64,000 nt of DNA. Source: Adiantum capillus-veneris (taxonomy: Eukaryota > Streptophyta > Polypodiopsida > Polypodiales > Pteridaceae). Under the pieces are notes generated by a model. The model was not told the DNA's origin. It saw only the letters and a list, made by a program, of their open reading frames with translations, and did no database searches. Position numbers and translations under genes: made by a program. Positions 48,455 through 61,076 of this stretch are shown piece after piece. The stretch covers positions 91,615,529-91,679,528 of the forward strand of contig CM043959.1 in NCBI GenBank assembly GCA_014529385.2, read 5' to 3'. How positions within the stretch are numbered: position 1 is the first letter of the stretch; every line of letters begins with the position of its first letter.

Positions 48455-49260
48455 TATGAAAAATAGCTTCTAGCTATCTTACATGCCTTGTATACATGGA
48501 AGAATTACTTACGTGGGATGCCCTTCATCATTCGAATGGATCACAACGTATCAAGTGCGTCATGACACAAACCAAGCTTTCCAACAAGCAAATGAGGTGG
48601 GAAAATTTCCTTTTGCAATTTCATATTCAGATTGCTCACATTAGTGGAAACCACAATCAAGTAGCCGATGCACGCTCACATATTCCTTGATGTAATGAAT
48701 ATGCATAAAAATATTGTGCATTCTTCTATAGGTAAATCACCTTTTGATGTAATTGAAGGAAGGTCAAAGTTACCCCCCATTTTGAAAATGCATGGGAAGA
48801 TCTTTGTTGTTATTGATGAGTATAGTTGTGACTTATGCGATGTCTTCGCTAAGATCAAAGAAGCTATCTCTATCGCACAACAAAAGCACAAGGCTAGAAA
48901 TGACAAGCATAGAAGAACTTTTTAGTCCAAAGAGAATGAAGGTTCTCTTAAAATTTTCCAAAGCTCACTTAAGGCACACTATGGGAAAAAGTTGGCATGG
49001 AGAACTCACAGGTCATCAAATGCACTATGCAAAATTAACACTCAGGTATTATTGACCATTCCAAATTCTACAGCCAATTAATGAAACAGATGATCAACTT
49101 AATCTACCCTCTCATTGGACAATCCATAATGCATTCCATGTAAGTCTAATAAAGTGCTACAAGGGTGATCCACCACAAGAGCCAGTAGCAAAACATCCTC
49201 TAGAATTTGAAGGGGCTGAAGAGATATTGCAACTTGAGCATACCAGATGTCATTTTTTGT
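48455..49260 (+). pseudogene. pol: Element 7: chromovirus scrap, RNase H joined to integrase C-terminus
   Basis: RNase H end blocks (LLAILHALYTWKNYL, KLSNKQMRWENFLLQF, AHISGNHNQVAD) run directly into the late integrase segment (VHSSIGKSPFDVIEGRSK and IKEAISIAQQKHKARNDKHRR). About 1 kb of integrase is missing between them at about 48700. The order and wording match element 5 (37420-38700), so it is the same family with an internal deletion. Confidence 0.7.
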
Positions 49261-51059
49261 CTACTTAAATGAATTTCCTCTCGCTAGAATTGGCCATTCT
49301 AGTGAAAGAAAATGAAAATAGTAGAAGGGCGAATTATGTACGATGGATAGAGGAATGAGTTTGTGAACTCTATAGAGAGTTTCAAAATTTGAATGCATTC
49401 TTCACAAGTGCCAATAGAATTCAATAAGGATTCAATCAGAATCTTATGGGCAAAGAAAGGATATTAGCGAGTCCAAAACAGATCCCAAAAGTCTCTGAAA
49501 GTGAGAATGATAACCAAAAGGTGGGAATGGGAGCCAAGGTGCTATTATTCACACTCACCAACCTAAAGCTATGTGGAAATAAGGGATTTGGTCCACAAGC
49601 CTCCCATGCAAAAGAGAAGGTGAGAGGAGTAGCTCTAATATTTGGCAGAGTTTGTAATTACACTTTTCACTTAAAACATCTGGTTGAACTCAATCCGTAC
49701 TCTTATTAATCATCAACTCCCGAACTTGCAAGGTAGATTATTATTTTCACTTATTTGTAATAGACCATCTATTAGGTCTCTCTCAATAATTCAAAGCAAT
49801 TTTCCATGTGTTAAACTATTTTATGTCAGGAGGTCGTGTGGACCTATTGAAGTTTGACATAGTTTTTCTAGTACAATATTGATCATTGTTCTCATCTCGA
49901 CTTGATCTTCTTGATTTACCTACCCAAATTCTAGTCATATTTTCTACCAACCAATTGGATTATGTCTGATAATTTTATTAATGCAATTACACCTTGATAT
50001 GTACACCTTAGCATCACACTTACTAGTATCAAGATGAGTATCATTTAAAACATCTAACTATGCTAATGGTATTTTGGACTACCTTGGCATGTACACCTCA
50101 ACCCACTTACTTGTACCAAGATGATTTATCATGTAAAACATCTACCTATGCTAATGGTATAGAGGACTACCTACTAATTCCCCAAATACCTTGAAATTTC
50201 AAATAGAGTCGGCATATTGTACTATCGTTTGGTCTAGCTACTAGTATTCTATCCATGTTGTACACTATCCTAGACATATTGTCTTCCCATAATTAGACAA
50301 CACCACATCCCCCATGCCAAGGAAGCACGCAACAAAAAACAAAACCTAGGTTTAGTTTAATCCCACATAGAAAATTGAGATTTACCTCTAAAGTTTAGAT
50401 GTGAAGGTGAGAAAACCTACAAAATCTAGGGAAATTGAGTGTAAAAACTTTCAAATCTAGCTAACTAACCCCTAATATTCCTCATATGTAGGTTTTCCAA
50501 GTTTTGAAAAAACCTTTTTGTTGAGCATTGTTGCAAGGGCATGTATTATTTGTACTTATGCTCCCATGCTACCACCTAGAGTTACTTCTCATCAATATTT
50601 TCTCGAGCATTGTTGCAAGTTTATGTATTATTTGCACTTTTTTTTCCATACTCAGAACTGTGAGTTGAGAGAATTTATATTAACTCTTTGTTTGCTAGGG
50701 TTCCAACAAGGGCTTGTACACAAACAAAGAGGAAACCAAAATAGAGGTACTAAGAATACCCTCTTGAGTGTTTTAAGCAACTCAATGCATGATTTCATTC
50801 TTCATCCTTGATTGTTGTCCCTCTCCTTGCTCTTGCACCATGGTTGATCTCAATGCTCATACCCACAATACCATCAAATTGAGCCACAACCAGTATGAGA
50901 CTTCCAGACCTATTCAGGTAGTAGAATCTAGTGATTTGGGTTCACATCAAAATTGTCTGGCTTTGGAATCCACGCCCTCCCAAAATCATAAAGAAAGTAA
51001 TCTTCCATGTCTTCCGTATCCATTTGCGAACTTTAGCGTCCAGCCCTCATGAAGTAGGG
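49261..51059 (+). other. No recognisable gene
   Basis: Short frames only. A diverged tandem duplication of about 90 bp is at 49992-50171, and one with an 82-bp offset begins at 50523 and 50605. Confidence 0.4.
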
Positions 51060-52550
51060 CACTTGCTAAACAGATGAAGGGGAGCCTCAAAAGCGATCTA
51101 TAGCTAGATCAAGTGTCAATGAAAATCCCTCTGACATGAACCTTAATTCAAGTAGCCATGGCTCCCCAAAACACCTTCTCGATGAACACCTTCATGTATT
51201 TAGGCCATTTAGTCTCCCAAATGGCATTAACACTCTTTAGCCAACGCTCTTCCGACCAATTTTTCTTTCAAATTCTAGTGAGTGGGGCAAACCAATCCAC
51301 ATTGTATACTAGCTCATTATAGATAACTTGGATCTTGGGGAGCCGGAATACTCTCTTTTGGCCAGTGCCAAGCTCTCCAATCTATTTTTGATCCAAAGAT
51401 AGGTGAAGGTGAGAATGACAGCACTTCTAAGAGGCTACTGAGATCAAAAGCCTTTCATACAAATGAAAATTATGTTGCATCACTATGAGCTCCACATCCT
51501 TCTAGTAGAAGTTTTTGTCATCCCAAAGCTGAAATAGTTTAGAAATTCCTTTGTTGCCACACCTGACGTGCAAATTCCCTCCAAAAGGGTTCAAGGAGCC
51601 CCTTCCAATTTTGGAGAGACAAGGGGACCAATTGAGAGAGGAGCCCCTGAAGTATCTAAAATTCTCCCCTTATTTCAAGGTTGAATATGCTTTGTTACAC
51701 TTCCATGCAAGTTCCCTTATGCAATTTTCAAGCTTCACGAATGTCCAGGCTCCAAAATCTTGTCCATTCTTGTGGCCTCCTTCCTTGTGCCCCCTTTCAA
51801 GGCAAGATTTGATTTATTTATCATATCCCACGCCATGATAGCCAATTCTTGTTTTGGGTCCGTCAATGAGACAACTAGTTTGGCACACAAGGCTTTTTCA
51901 TGAGCCATGGGGTCAATTATCCCAATGCCACCCCCCATTGGCAAGAGGTTGTGGCTTTAGTGTTACTTTTCTATAAGACCATTTGATAGGCTTCAAAAAT
52001 TATGTCCAATTGGATTTGCTAAGTTTTAGAAGCGGAAATACAAATGAAATGTAAGGGATCATGAAAACATTAATCACAGTGACTCTACTATGGAAGGGGA
52101 GGAGCATAAAACCCCATCTTTTCATTTTAATATTGATCCTATTCAGGATCCACTCAAATCTTTACTTATCCGTAATGCCCACCCCAATTGAAGCACCTAA
52201 GTGCTTGAACACAATGCCCTTGCCAATAACTTCCCCTGACCATTCCGCAGGGTCGAAGGAGTCACTTTCTGAGAGAGAGATCAATCTTGATTTCTCAATA
52301 CTGCACATTGAACCAAAAGTAATAGCAAATAGTTGGAAAATCTTGAGGGCTCTTCTTACATTTTTGACTTGTCTTTAAGGAAGAGCAAAGAGTCATTTGC
52401 AAAAACAACTTTGCAAGTAATTGTTTACCTCCAGAATGTGACAGACCTTGGATTTCCCCTTTTGTCGCACTATCCTCGAGCAAGGTTACCAAAGGGTGAG
52501 AGCCAATTGCAAAGAGCATCAGGGAAAGAGGGAAACATTGCTTGATCAAA
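51060..52550 (-). pseudogene. LINE (non-LTR) reverse transcriptase fragment
   Basis: On the minus strand a broken frame shows, from 52550 downward, LFAIGSHPLVTLLE, ATKGEIQGLS, a catalytic block readable as FANDSLLF (usual FADDTLLF) at about 52390, then GGGIGIIDPMAHEKALCAKLVV at about 51900 and a W-rich C-terminal zinc-region-like tail. These are the C-terminal RT parts of plant L1-type LINEs. Many stops and frameshifts make it dead. The N-terminal half and the endonuclease are absent; no poly(A) tail was seen. Confidence 0.7.
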
Positions 52551-55062
52551 TGCTTGACCCATTAAAAAAATATCTTCTTTTCAATATATATTAAAAAACA
52601 ATCACTAAGAAAGCAATCAAATCTACACAATATGAGATTTTCTATGCACTCTAGTCAATCCACATATCAAACACATATGTTGTGCACAAACATACACATT
52701 GCAATGCACTCTCTACATGGCATTATGCATACAACAATGCTATGAGTTTGTCAATGCAATAATAAATATAATGCTTAGTTATACATCCTCTTCGATTTGC
52801 AAACAATAAGACACATCTATTTTCAAATGCTACAAAGAATAATCAATTTCTACAGTGAAATGATAAGCAATATCTATGATTGGTCATCTCATGCACTAAC
52901 AAACTTTCATAATACATAATGCACTCCCTGTATAAACCAATTCATAAGACAAGGCAACGAAATCTTCAATACAATTACACAATTGAGGACTACTTGCACC
53001 CAATCAAGGATTATAGCCCCCTTATGCATCCACATCAATATATAAAGCTATTTTCACCCAATTAAGGATTATAGCTCTCATATTCTGCAGTGACAATGTA
53101 TATTAGCTCAAATCTATGATGGTGTAAAATGCAAGACTTCAAGGATCTTTATATACCCAGTATAGTAGTACAGGGTATCCGACCCTTAACTATTGACTCG
53201 TCATTTATATATGCTTCTTCTAAACCCAACTTCAATCCTTTTATGGACCAATGCCTTCGTTGCAATGAGCACAAATCTCCAAAATCTCAATTGTTTTGGC
53301 TTCATACCTTTATGTTTGGTGAAGGATTTCGATATTTTTAGAAGTGGCTACCGTATTAAGAATCATGCTCGGCCCAAAAAAAGGACCCGTGACTCTGTAA
53401 CCTTAGGTCAATTCACATGGAGATGATTGTACCCGACGCTCGGATACACTCCCTAGGGATTTGCCTAGTCAAAATGTTAAAGTTAGAAGAGGTTTTACTA
53501 TATATAATTACACCCTCTAGGCTCTTTTATTTTCTCGACGGGCCCATTGGGAAAATAAAAAATCCTAACGGGCTTGCAGGGAAAATACTTAAACCCGGCG
53601 GGCTGACCCACTCTATTGGTTTTTGCACGTCGTCATCAAGATCAAGTTAACAGTTAACGTGATTAGGTCTTTTTCATGTGTATTTACTTGTGTTATTCAC
53701 GTAATCACGTTGGAGAGGGAGAATGGGGGAACACACCCGACACACAAATAGACTACCTCCCTATAGCCCACGGCATACACAAGACCCCAATCCACTAGAG
53801 CTCACCTTCGAAACTCTCGACACATGCTAGCAGGCCACCACCCTCACACACACAAATACACAAATGCACACATCACAGCTAACCACATGCATTTCACTGC
53901 TTGCTTCAAGCCACACACCACTATCGCACATGAAACCACACTCTCACTTTCATTTCGCACACAAAAAGGTGTGCGAGGGGCACATACATCCACAACGGTA
54001 CCGCACACACAAGAAAAAGAAGCAGAGGAACAAGATAGGGGAGAAACAACGCAAGAGAAATACCATGTAAACTTCATCAATGCTCAAAACACCATGTACA
54101 AATCACTTACAGCAAACAATGCACCCACATGGTCGTCGTGCAAGAAAACACACTCTCGGGGCTTTGCAAGCACACACCTCTGCACAAGAAGCCCACCCAA
54201 GAACTCACCCACACACTCTATGGCTCTCTACAGGCTCCCAAAATACCTCTTGGGAAAAATACTCCATGCACAAAGCCTAATGGCAAAAAGCATTAAAAAT
54301 GACTAAAATTTGACTTTTATAGGGGGTATTCTCTCATTTTTTGTATCCTGGATTTGATTGGTCCATTTTGCATCTCCATTTGGTAGCTTTGGGAGGGGTA
54401 GCCGCTTGTTTCATCTACTCTCTTGAAGGGGGGTGCACTAGCGACAACGCTAGTTCCCCTATACATTTTTTATTTTTTTATTTTTTATTTTACTCTCCCT
54501 TTTTTACCTTGGAACTTACCACTTGACTTTACCTGGACTGTGTCTTGGACTTGCTTGTCCGCCCTCTTTGAATGGCCCTTAGCTTGCCCACTTGGAGCTT
54601 GGATTTCCCATCTCCTATCCTTTGTACCCTTCGGCGCACTCTCACACTCAAGCCCCTTACTCCTCTCACAAGACCCTCCCCTTTTCACATGACGGCTCTC
54701 TTGGTCACTTTGGGTTCCCTCTCTCTCACTCTCTCTCTACCCCTTACACATGAACACTTGGGGGCACTAGCAAGGTTGCTCCCCTCTTCTATGCTTTCAA
54801 AAGCTTTGAGCCCCCACGTATGTAGGAACAGTCACGCAAGGCACCCTGCCACATCATCATCATGAGGCTTTCACCACCGACCACCATGTTGGGCCACCCA
54901 GCGCCATCAACTCCGCCAAAAATTCCCAACTCGCCGCCCGCTGGGCCACCCAACTGCGTACGCACGCAGGCGCCATATCCATGTTGCATCCAAGTTCTAA
55001 GAGAGCTCCCTCTCTTCAACTATACCCCCAATTGGTCAGGCTTCCAGCTATATACGCCACCC
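52551..55062. other. No supported gene
   Basis: AT-rich up to 53340, then CA-rich low-complexity sequence (53700-54310) that yields a His and Thr rich 160-codon frame I do not accept. GGGC-type motifs recur at about 53538, 53567 and 53597. 54400-54980 is CT-rich. Confidence 0.4.
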
Positions 55063-56743
55063 TTTGGACTCAAAATGTGACCCAAGGTTTTTGGGTTGAA
55101 GCACTTTATACGGCGGTTTACTTGATCAATAGATCTCTACATGCTTCTTTACAGTTTAGTGTACCTGAGGAATTATGGTCAGGACATAAATTGTATTATG
55201 ACAAGCTCAGGACGTTTGGCTATGAGGCTTACACACATATGCCTAAAGAGCTTTGTGGTAAGCTTGATCCCAAATCTAGGAAATACATCTTTATAGGCTA
55301 TGGACAACATGGTCAGTTTGGCTATCGTTTATGGGATCTTGAGAGTCGATCAGTTATCCGTAGCAGTGATGTAGTCTGCTCCGGGTGTCTTTAGTTGTCC
55401 ATACAACTAAATTTTTGAGAACTACAAATCTCGCTTAGTGGCCAAAGGTTCAAGCAAGAATATGATATAGATTCTCAAGAAATATTTTCTCTAGTGGTCA
55501 AGATGAAGACAATGAGAATGTTTCTTGGTTTGGTTTCCAATGAAGATTTGGATCTTGAGAAAATGGATGTCATTACAGCTTTCTTACAGCAACCTGAAGG
55601 GTTTGTGTTAAAGGGAAAGGAACATTTAGTTTGTAAGCTTTTGAATAGTCTCTATGGCTTGAAGCAATCATCTAGACAATGGTATCAAAATTTTGATGCA
55701 TTTATGCGTTCCCAAGGCTATAAGCGCAGTACTGAGGATCCATGTCTTTATGTGAAAAGACAACCCAATGGACAACTAATTATGTGGATGACATGCTCAT
55801 TGTTGATCATTCAAAGAAGGACATTGCTGACCTCAAAATGCAGCCGAAGAGTCAGTTTGACATGAAAGATTTTGGAAATGCAAATCACATTTTGGGTATG
55901 CACATTACTTGAGACCGTAAGAAGAGATTGTTATACTTATCTCAAAAGGACTATGTGCATAAAGTTCTTGAGTGTTTAAGACTGCAGAAGGGGAAGGCAT
56001 TGAGTATCCCATTGCTTTCATATTTGAAACTTAGCAAGAACGATTGTCCCAAATCTGCTGAGGAAAAAGTTGCGATGGCTAAGGTTCCTTATGCTTCAGC
56101 TTGTGGAATCTCATGTATGCCATGGTGACTACAAGACTTGACATTGCACATGCAGCGGGAGTTGTCACAGATTTATGTCTAGCCCTGGTAAAAAGCATTC
56201 TGATGGTGTCAAGTTGATTCTCAGATACTTGAGTGGCACAACGGATAGACAATTATTCTATGGTCATGGAGATCTATCCATCAAGGGATATGTGGATAGT
56301 GATAATGCATGCCGCCGTGTTGATACACGTAGATCAACAACAGGTTGGATCTACATATTTGCTGGTTTTTCTATCTCGTGGAGATCCATTCTTCAAGATT
56401 GTACATCGATTTTTGCACTACACAAGTTTAGTATGTTGCTTTGAGTGAAGCATGCAAGGAAGCTATCTGACTTGCTCACCTAGTGGGAGATCTTGGATTG
56501 GAGCACAAATTGCCAGGTCTTCATTGTGACAACCAGAGTGCTATTTCTTTGGCCAAGAATCCGGTGTTTCATTCAAGAACAAAACACATTGATGTGCGGT
56601 ATCACTTCACTCAGGAGTGCTTGGCAAACAAAAAGCTTGTCTTGGTGAAGAGTCAGATGTCAGAGAACACAGTAGATGCACTCACAAAAAGTCTCTCCAG
56701 CCATCAATTTCAGCATTGTTGTGAGTTGATGGGCATTGGATGA
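55063..56743 (+). pseudogene. pol: Rearranged Ty1-copia pol fragment
   Basis: Integrase C-terminal blocks (FWVEALYTAVYLINRS, KLRTFGYEAY, KYIFIGY) end near 55390. RT follows after a deletion with KMDVITAFLQ, NSLYGLKQSSRQWY and, after a frameshift near 55780, YVDDMLIV. RNase H (GYVDSDNA, RRSTTGW, LHCDNQSAI, KNPVFHSRTKHIDVRYH) runs to TGA at 56741-56743. The acidic EAEY box is damaged. The type is unlike the copia element at 23-28 kb. The left LTR, gag and most of the integrase are absent. Confidence 0.82.
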
Positions 56744-56805
56744 GATGTAGTCTTCCTCACTCGTTCTTTCTTTTGACCTCCTGTATTGGCCATCAAGTGG
56801 GAGAT

Positions 56806-57039
56806 TGCTGGGTTTGTTGGCCTATGTTCGGCTGACAGTCACTAACTCACTTACAGTTTCTTTTATCCAAATGTATAGATGATACATTACAAACCATACA
56901 CACTCTCTCGATATAGTGTGTGTTGTGTAGGAGGACAAGGCTCATCTGTGTCTGCGTACTCTCGCACTCTCTTCCCGCTCCTGGACTCGATCCAACACTC
57001 GTCAACCTCTTTTCCTCCCCAGATATGTGTAGTTGCACA
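56806..57039 (+). repeat. Putative right LTR of the second copia element
   Basis: AAGTGGGAGA (56795-56804) is a likely polypurine tract and TGCTGGGTTTG a likely LTR start. The right end near GTTGCACA is a guess. Confidence 0.45.
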
Positions 57040-57914
57040 CTAATTTTCCTTGCTAGTGCTTGCCATTTATTTTTCTTAACGCTTCTCCCTTATTAACAGC
57101 TCATGGACAGTGCTCATCGGCGGATCCTCCAATCATTACTCTGCTACCTCCAAAAGCCAATGCTCCCCTTTTACAACTCAACCAACTGCCCTTGTCAACT
57201 TTTGTAGCTACTCATACACCTCCTGCTCATGCTGCTCAGTCTTTGGTGGTTGCACAAAACCTCTTGGTCACCCTCGTCTTGACACCACGCTCTACCGCAG
57301 CAATGTTGTTGCATCTCCTTGGAGCTACACATTAACCAACTACCGCGGACATCATATTTTGCATTGAATTGGTCATGAGGGATGACATTGTTTTTGTTTG
57401 TCTCTGCAAATCATTCCGAAATGCTTGCCTCATCACCAAGAGCCTGATAGCATGAGTAGAAAAATGTGATAACGGGCCTGTGAAGGGAATGAGTTTCATG
57501 ATTCGACTCCAGATCGGGCCAACTGATCATCGATTGAAATCTGATATCTTCTATTTCAGTAGCACTAGAACAGACCTCTGCCATGGGTTGATCGCATGAA
57601 ATATTTGATCTTTGATTGAGAGTTCTCATCACATCGGCAAGCATCCGAAGTACCCTACAGCTTGATGATTTGGGAACAGAAGATCGCACAGAGTGATTTT
57701 TTATTTTATTCACTTGGTAGCTTTTCACGACACAATTTTTTTTCAATCTTTTCATGGCAAATATGCTTTATTTTTATTTTTTAAAATTTAAATCTAATGC
57801 CACGTGGTGGCTTACGAGATACTACAAAAAGAGCCTTGGGCTCACCAAGTTAAGATTTATTTTTATTTTTTTTAAATCCTAGCGGAGATTCTTTCTCGTT
57901 GAATTGGAGACGGG

Positions 57915-57981
<67 letters not shown>

Positions 57982-58507
57982 ATCCTCACAGGCTTGTGAT
58001 TCCAAAAAAAGAGAAGGAAAGATCGATTGCATTCTCATCATGATTATTAGCATTTATCTTCAACAACCAAAGTTGTGGCTATAGAAGCTCTAGGAGGGGA
58101 TTCTCACCTTTCCCACCGGCCTGGACCCCAATGGTGATACGCTTTCAACTCAAGACGGTTCTGGGGAAGAAACTTCATCATCCTAGGGATACTACACTCA
58201 ACACGGGCGGAGAGAAAGAAATGAGCCAATGAAGCCTATGCAAATACTCAAGCCCCGAGAAAGTTTTGAGGCCATCTTCTTTTGGCATTCGTACCCTGAC
58301 TGAGGAGATTCTACACAAGGTGATCATGTTCAATCAAAACAAGGATATGGATGGGTACGTCCTCAGTTAGCAATATAGAGTTTAGATTCCTATTGTGCTC
58401 ATGGTGATCTACTTTATGGGGTCCTCAAGGCTTATGGGAGTGGGCGACAACGGTGACATAATAGAAATGCGATTAGCCATTTCATAGATATAGGCAAAGG
58501 GGTCTAT
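57040..58507. other. No supported gene
   Basis: Frames 57110-57367 (plus, Cys-rich) and 57411-57755 (minus, 114 codons) were examined; neither shows a known family or clear splice context. A (CT)n run fills 57917-57979. Confidence 0.35.
57917..57979 (+). repeat. (CT)n microsatellite
   Basis: About 31 CT units. Confidence 0.97.
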
Positions 58508-59128
58508 GTGGCAGAGTGTGCCTCCAAACAAAGGAAGAGGTACTTGGGGGCTTATTATTTTGCGTACACAGTGCCATGGACACCCAAGTTTTTTCAGAAC
58601 AAAGAGTTTATGGACTACTACCTAGTGTTGATCATGCTCGAGAGTCTCCCTCTTTGGCTTCGTGACCATGTGGACTCCATTGCTTCTATGATGGATCGTG
58701 TGCTATTCATTTCAAAGTTGCAACGAATTAGGTCAGGCTTGAATGTTAAGGTATGCATACTATGAAACATGAGAAAGCCCATCCTTAAATACCTGGATCT
58801 CAATATGGGAAGTTTTGGTGCCTTTCGGCAAGAGTTGGCATTTTCCTTGTTCCCCAATGCCTACTACAAATGTAATAGAATTGGCCACTATGTTGGGAAC
58901 TACCCCGACACAAAGGTGGTATACAATCCAATGGTCAAGTCCACTTGGAGGTGTGCCACCAGGGATGTCAAGCCTCCTACAAGTGCAAGCAAACCGGAGG
59001 AAGGTGATAGCGACTGTGATGTGACTCGTGATGAGATGATCAAAGAGACTATCCACCCTTTAGAAGAGATGCAAGAGAAACCAAATACACTTTTCAGAGA
59101 GGCCCTGACGACCAATGAAACCACCTAG
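58508..59128 (+). pseudogene. Gag-like scrap with a damaged zinc knuckle
   Basis: The second frame (58769-59128) has YKCNRIGHYVGNYPD, which is a CCHC knuckle with the first and last Cys changed to Tyr. The first frame (58508-58765) has LPLWLRDHV and IASMMDRVLF and could be upstream gag. Both are broken. An acidic tail follows as in gag linkers. Confidence 0.4.
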
Positions 59129-60570
59129 CTCCACATTGCTATCGGAGACATTTATGACCAAAAGTTAGACCTCATCAGTGAACTTGTAAATGTCTTGGGG
59201 GGATCTACAAGCAATACCAGCCTGACAAAAAAAAAGTAAGAAAACAAGAAGTAATTTCTTGATGTTCTAGAAAGACTCTATCGATATGGGTTGATGGCTC
59301 CTTGTAAAAGCCAGTTACTTGTAATCCTGTAGTCTCTATGGAAAACCAACCTTGCATGGGCACGCAATGGCGTTGTAAGAGAACCACTTGACTATGTGAT
59401 GGAAATTCTAGCTCCATTTGTTTATAATATGGGAATGGAAGAAGTAACTATTTCAAACACTCATATGGTGATAATCATAATTATTTTTATTTTATTCTTA
59501 ATTTGTTCTCAAATCACATTATAAGCACACTTACTTTTGTTTTGTATTTAGGATAATTCCGAGGTTGATGGTTTGCAATAGATAAAATGAATTTTTAAAT
59601 CTTTGTTAACTTTAAAGTGAGATTTTATAGCACCAAGACTTTGTTTTTGTGTCTTTTGTAGGTTAATGACAATGTTGAAGGACTGGCACTATAAAGAAGG
59701 GCAAAAGTTGTATGATGAGATGGTAAAAGATATTTGTCTACCCAATGTAAACTTTAATGTGTGAAGTGTTTTTTCATGAACTAGGGTAGGGATTGTTCTC
59801 AAGGGAAAGTTGCACAACCATTGGTGAATCAAATACAAGACAAAAGTTTGAATGGATACATCCTACATAATGATCGAGCTACTATTAATAAGGCCAATTT
59901 CAACATCTTTTGTATCTTTAAAAAAATATCCATTGCACTTGCAAGAGAATCATCAAAGTGGCGAGTTGAGAGATGCACTAAGTGAGACAACTTAGTTATA
60001 AAACTAGTACAGCCGGCAGACTTCACTTGCCTCTCTCCCTGTGTGTGTGCGAGCGGGCGCGCACGCGTGCGCGTCATCGTGCTCCCGAAGCTGCGGCCAC
60101 ACCCATTGCTTAAAGGAGCTTCTGATGCATGGAAGGGAGGGGGGGTCGGAATCCCTCCCCCCATTATAAGTAATATAGATATGTTGCATGCTTACTTAAC
60201 TAGTTCACTCAAGCTTTACAAAATATTACTTGTTTTCTTCTCAACAGAAATAGACCTTCTGTTTGAGCATAATTATCTGTGTTGTTTTTACTTGTGACAT
60301 AAGCACAACACAATACATAAAATAATAACTATCCACTTATTTAAGTGGCTCAACTTAGTATTAAAAATATGAATAGAAATGCAAGTTTAAAATAGGGGTT
60401 ACAGTTTAATGCTGTGAGAAGAAAAGAGAGGGAGGGTTGGGGGGGGGGGGGGGGGGGGGGTCCATTTCCAGATTTGAAAATTATGTAAAATGGTCATATT
60501 AGTACTTCATTCACATCAATAAAAAGACATTAATTTTTCCTTTTTGTGAAGAATGCAATCACTTAACGAT

Positions 60571-60607
<37 letters not shown>

Positions 60608-61076
60608 CTTATGTGACTTTTTCCACACAATCATTCCTTGGAGAGAGAAGCCTATGACACACCTCCCGACACACCTCTACAAGATATCCAAGAAAATATG
60701 ATCTTGTGGACTAAAAAAGAACTGCACAAGTTACTTTTGCCATAAGCAAAGTAGCGTTCTGTGATGAACAGCGGCAATGAATAGCTAGCTTTGAAATAGC
60801 TACTGTTCAAAACCTCAAGAATTATCCAAATATATGGCTGGCCAAAGAGAGCAACACCCTTTTCATGCCAAACAGAAGTCATTTGATAAACACCATCCAA
60901 GCATTTCATTTTATACACACCATTCAATCAAATCAATGACCACTATACAACATAATGACACAATTAGCTCTGAACATTGTTATGCGCTAGAGACATACAT
61001 ACTTTGTCCAATATGCATGTGTTGCCCCAGCTAAGATTATGTACAGACAAGGCATTCCAATTCCAGAGCAAGCAAA
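59129..61076. other. No supported gene
   Basis: AT-rich, with a purine-pyrimidine alternating GC patch (GCGCGCACGCGTGCGCG at about 60057), a 22-G run at 60439-60460 and a (GA)n run at 60575-60604. It is the downstream flank of the minus-strand gene. Confidence 0.4.
60439..60460 (+). repeat. Homopolymer of 22 G
   Basis: Preceded by GAGAGGGAGGGTT, so it too could be an expanded purine tract, but no LTR start is evident after it. Confidence 0.9.

Noticed and set aside
49446-49709. An 87-codon ORF downstream of element 7
   Set aside because: No recognised motif; likely chance.
53824-54306. A 160-codon His and Thr rich ORF
   Set aside because: It arises from CA-rich low-complexity DNA; no domain, and no splice or family support.
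57110-57367. A Cys-rich 85-codon frame after an acceptor-like TTATTAACAG
   Set aside because: It has no matching donor and no family I recognise. The overlapping frame is equally open.
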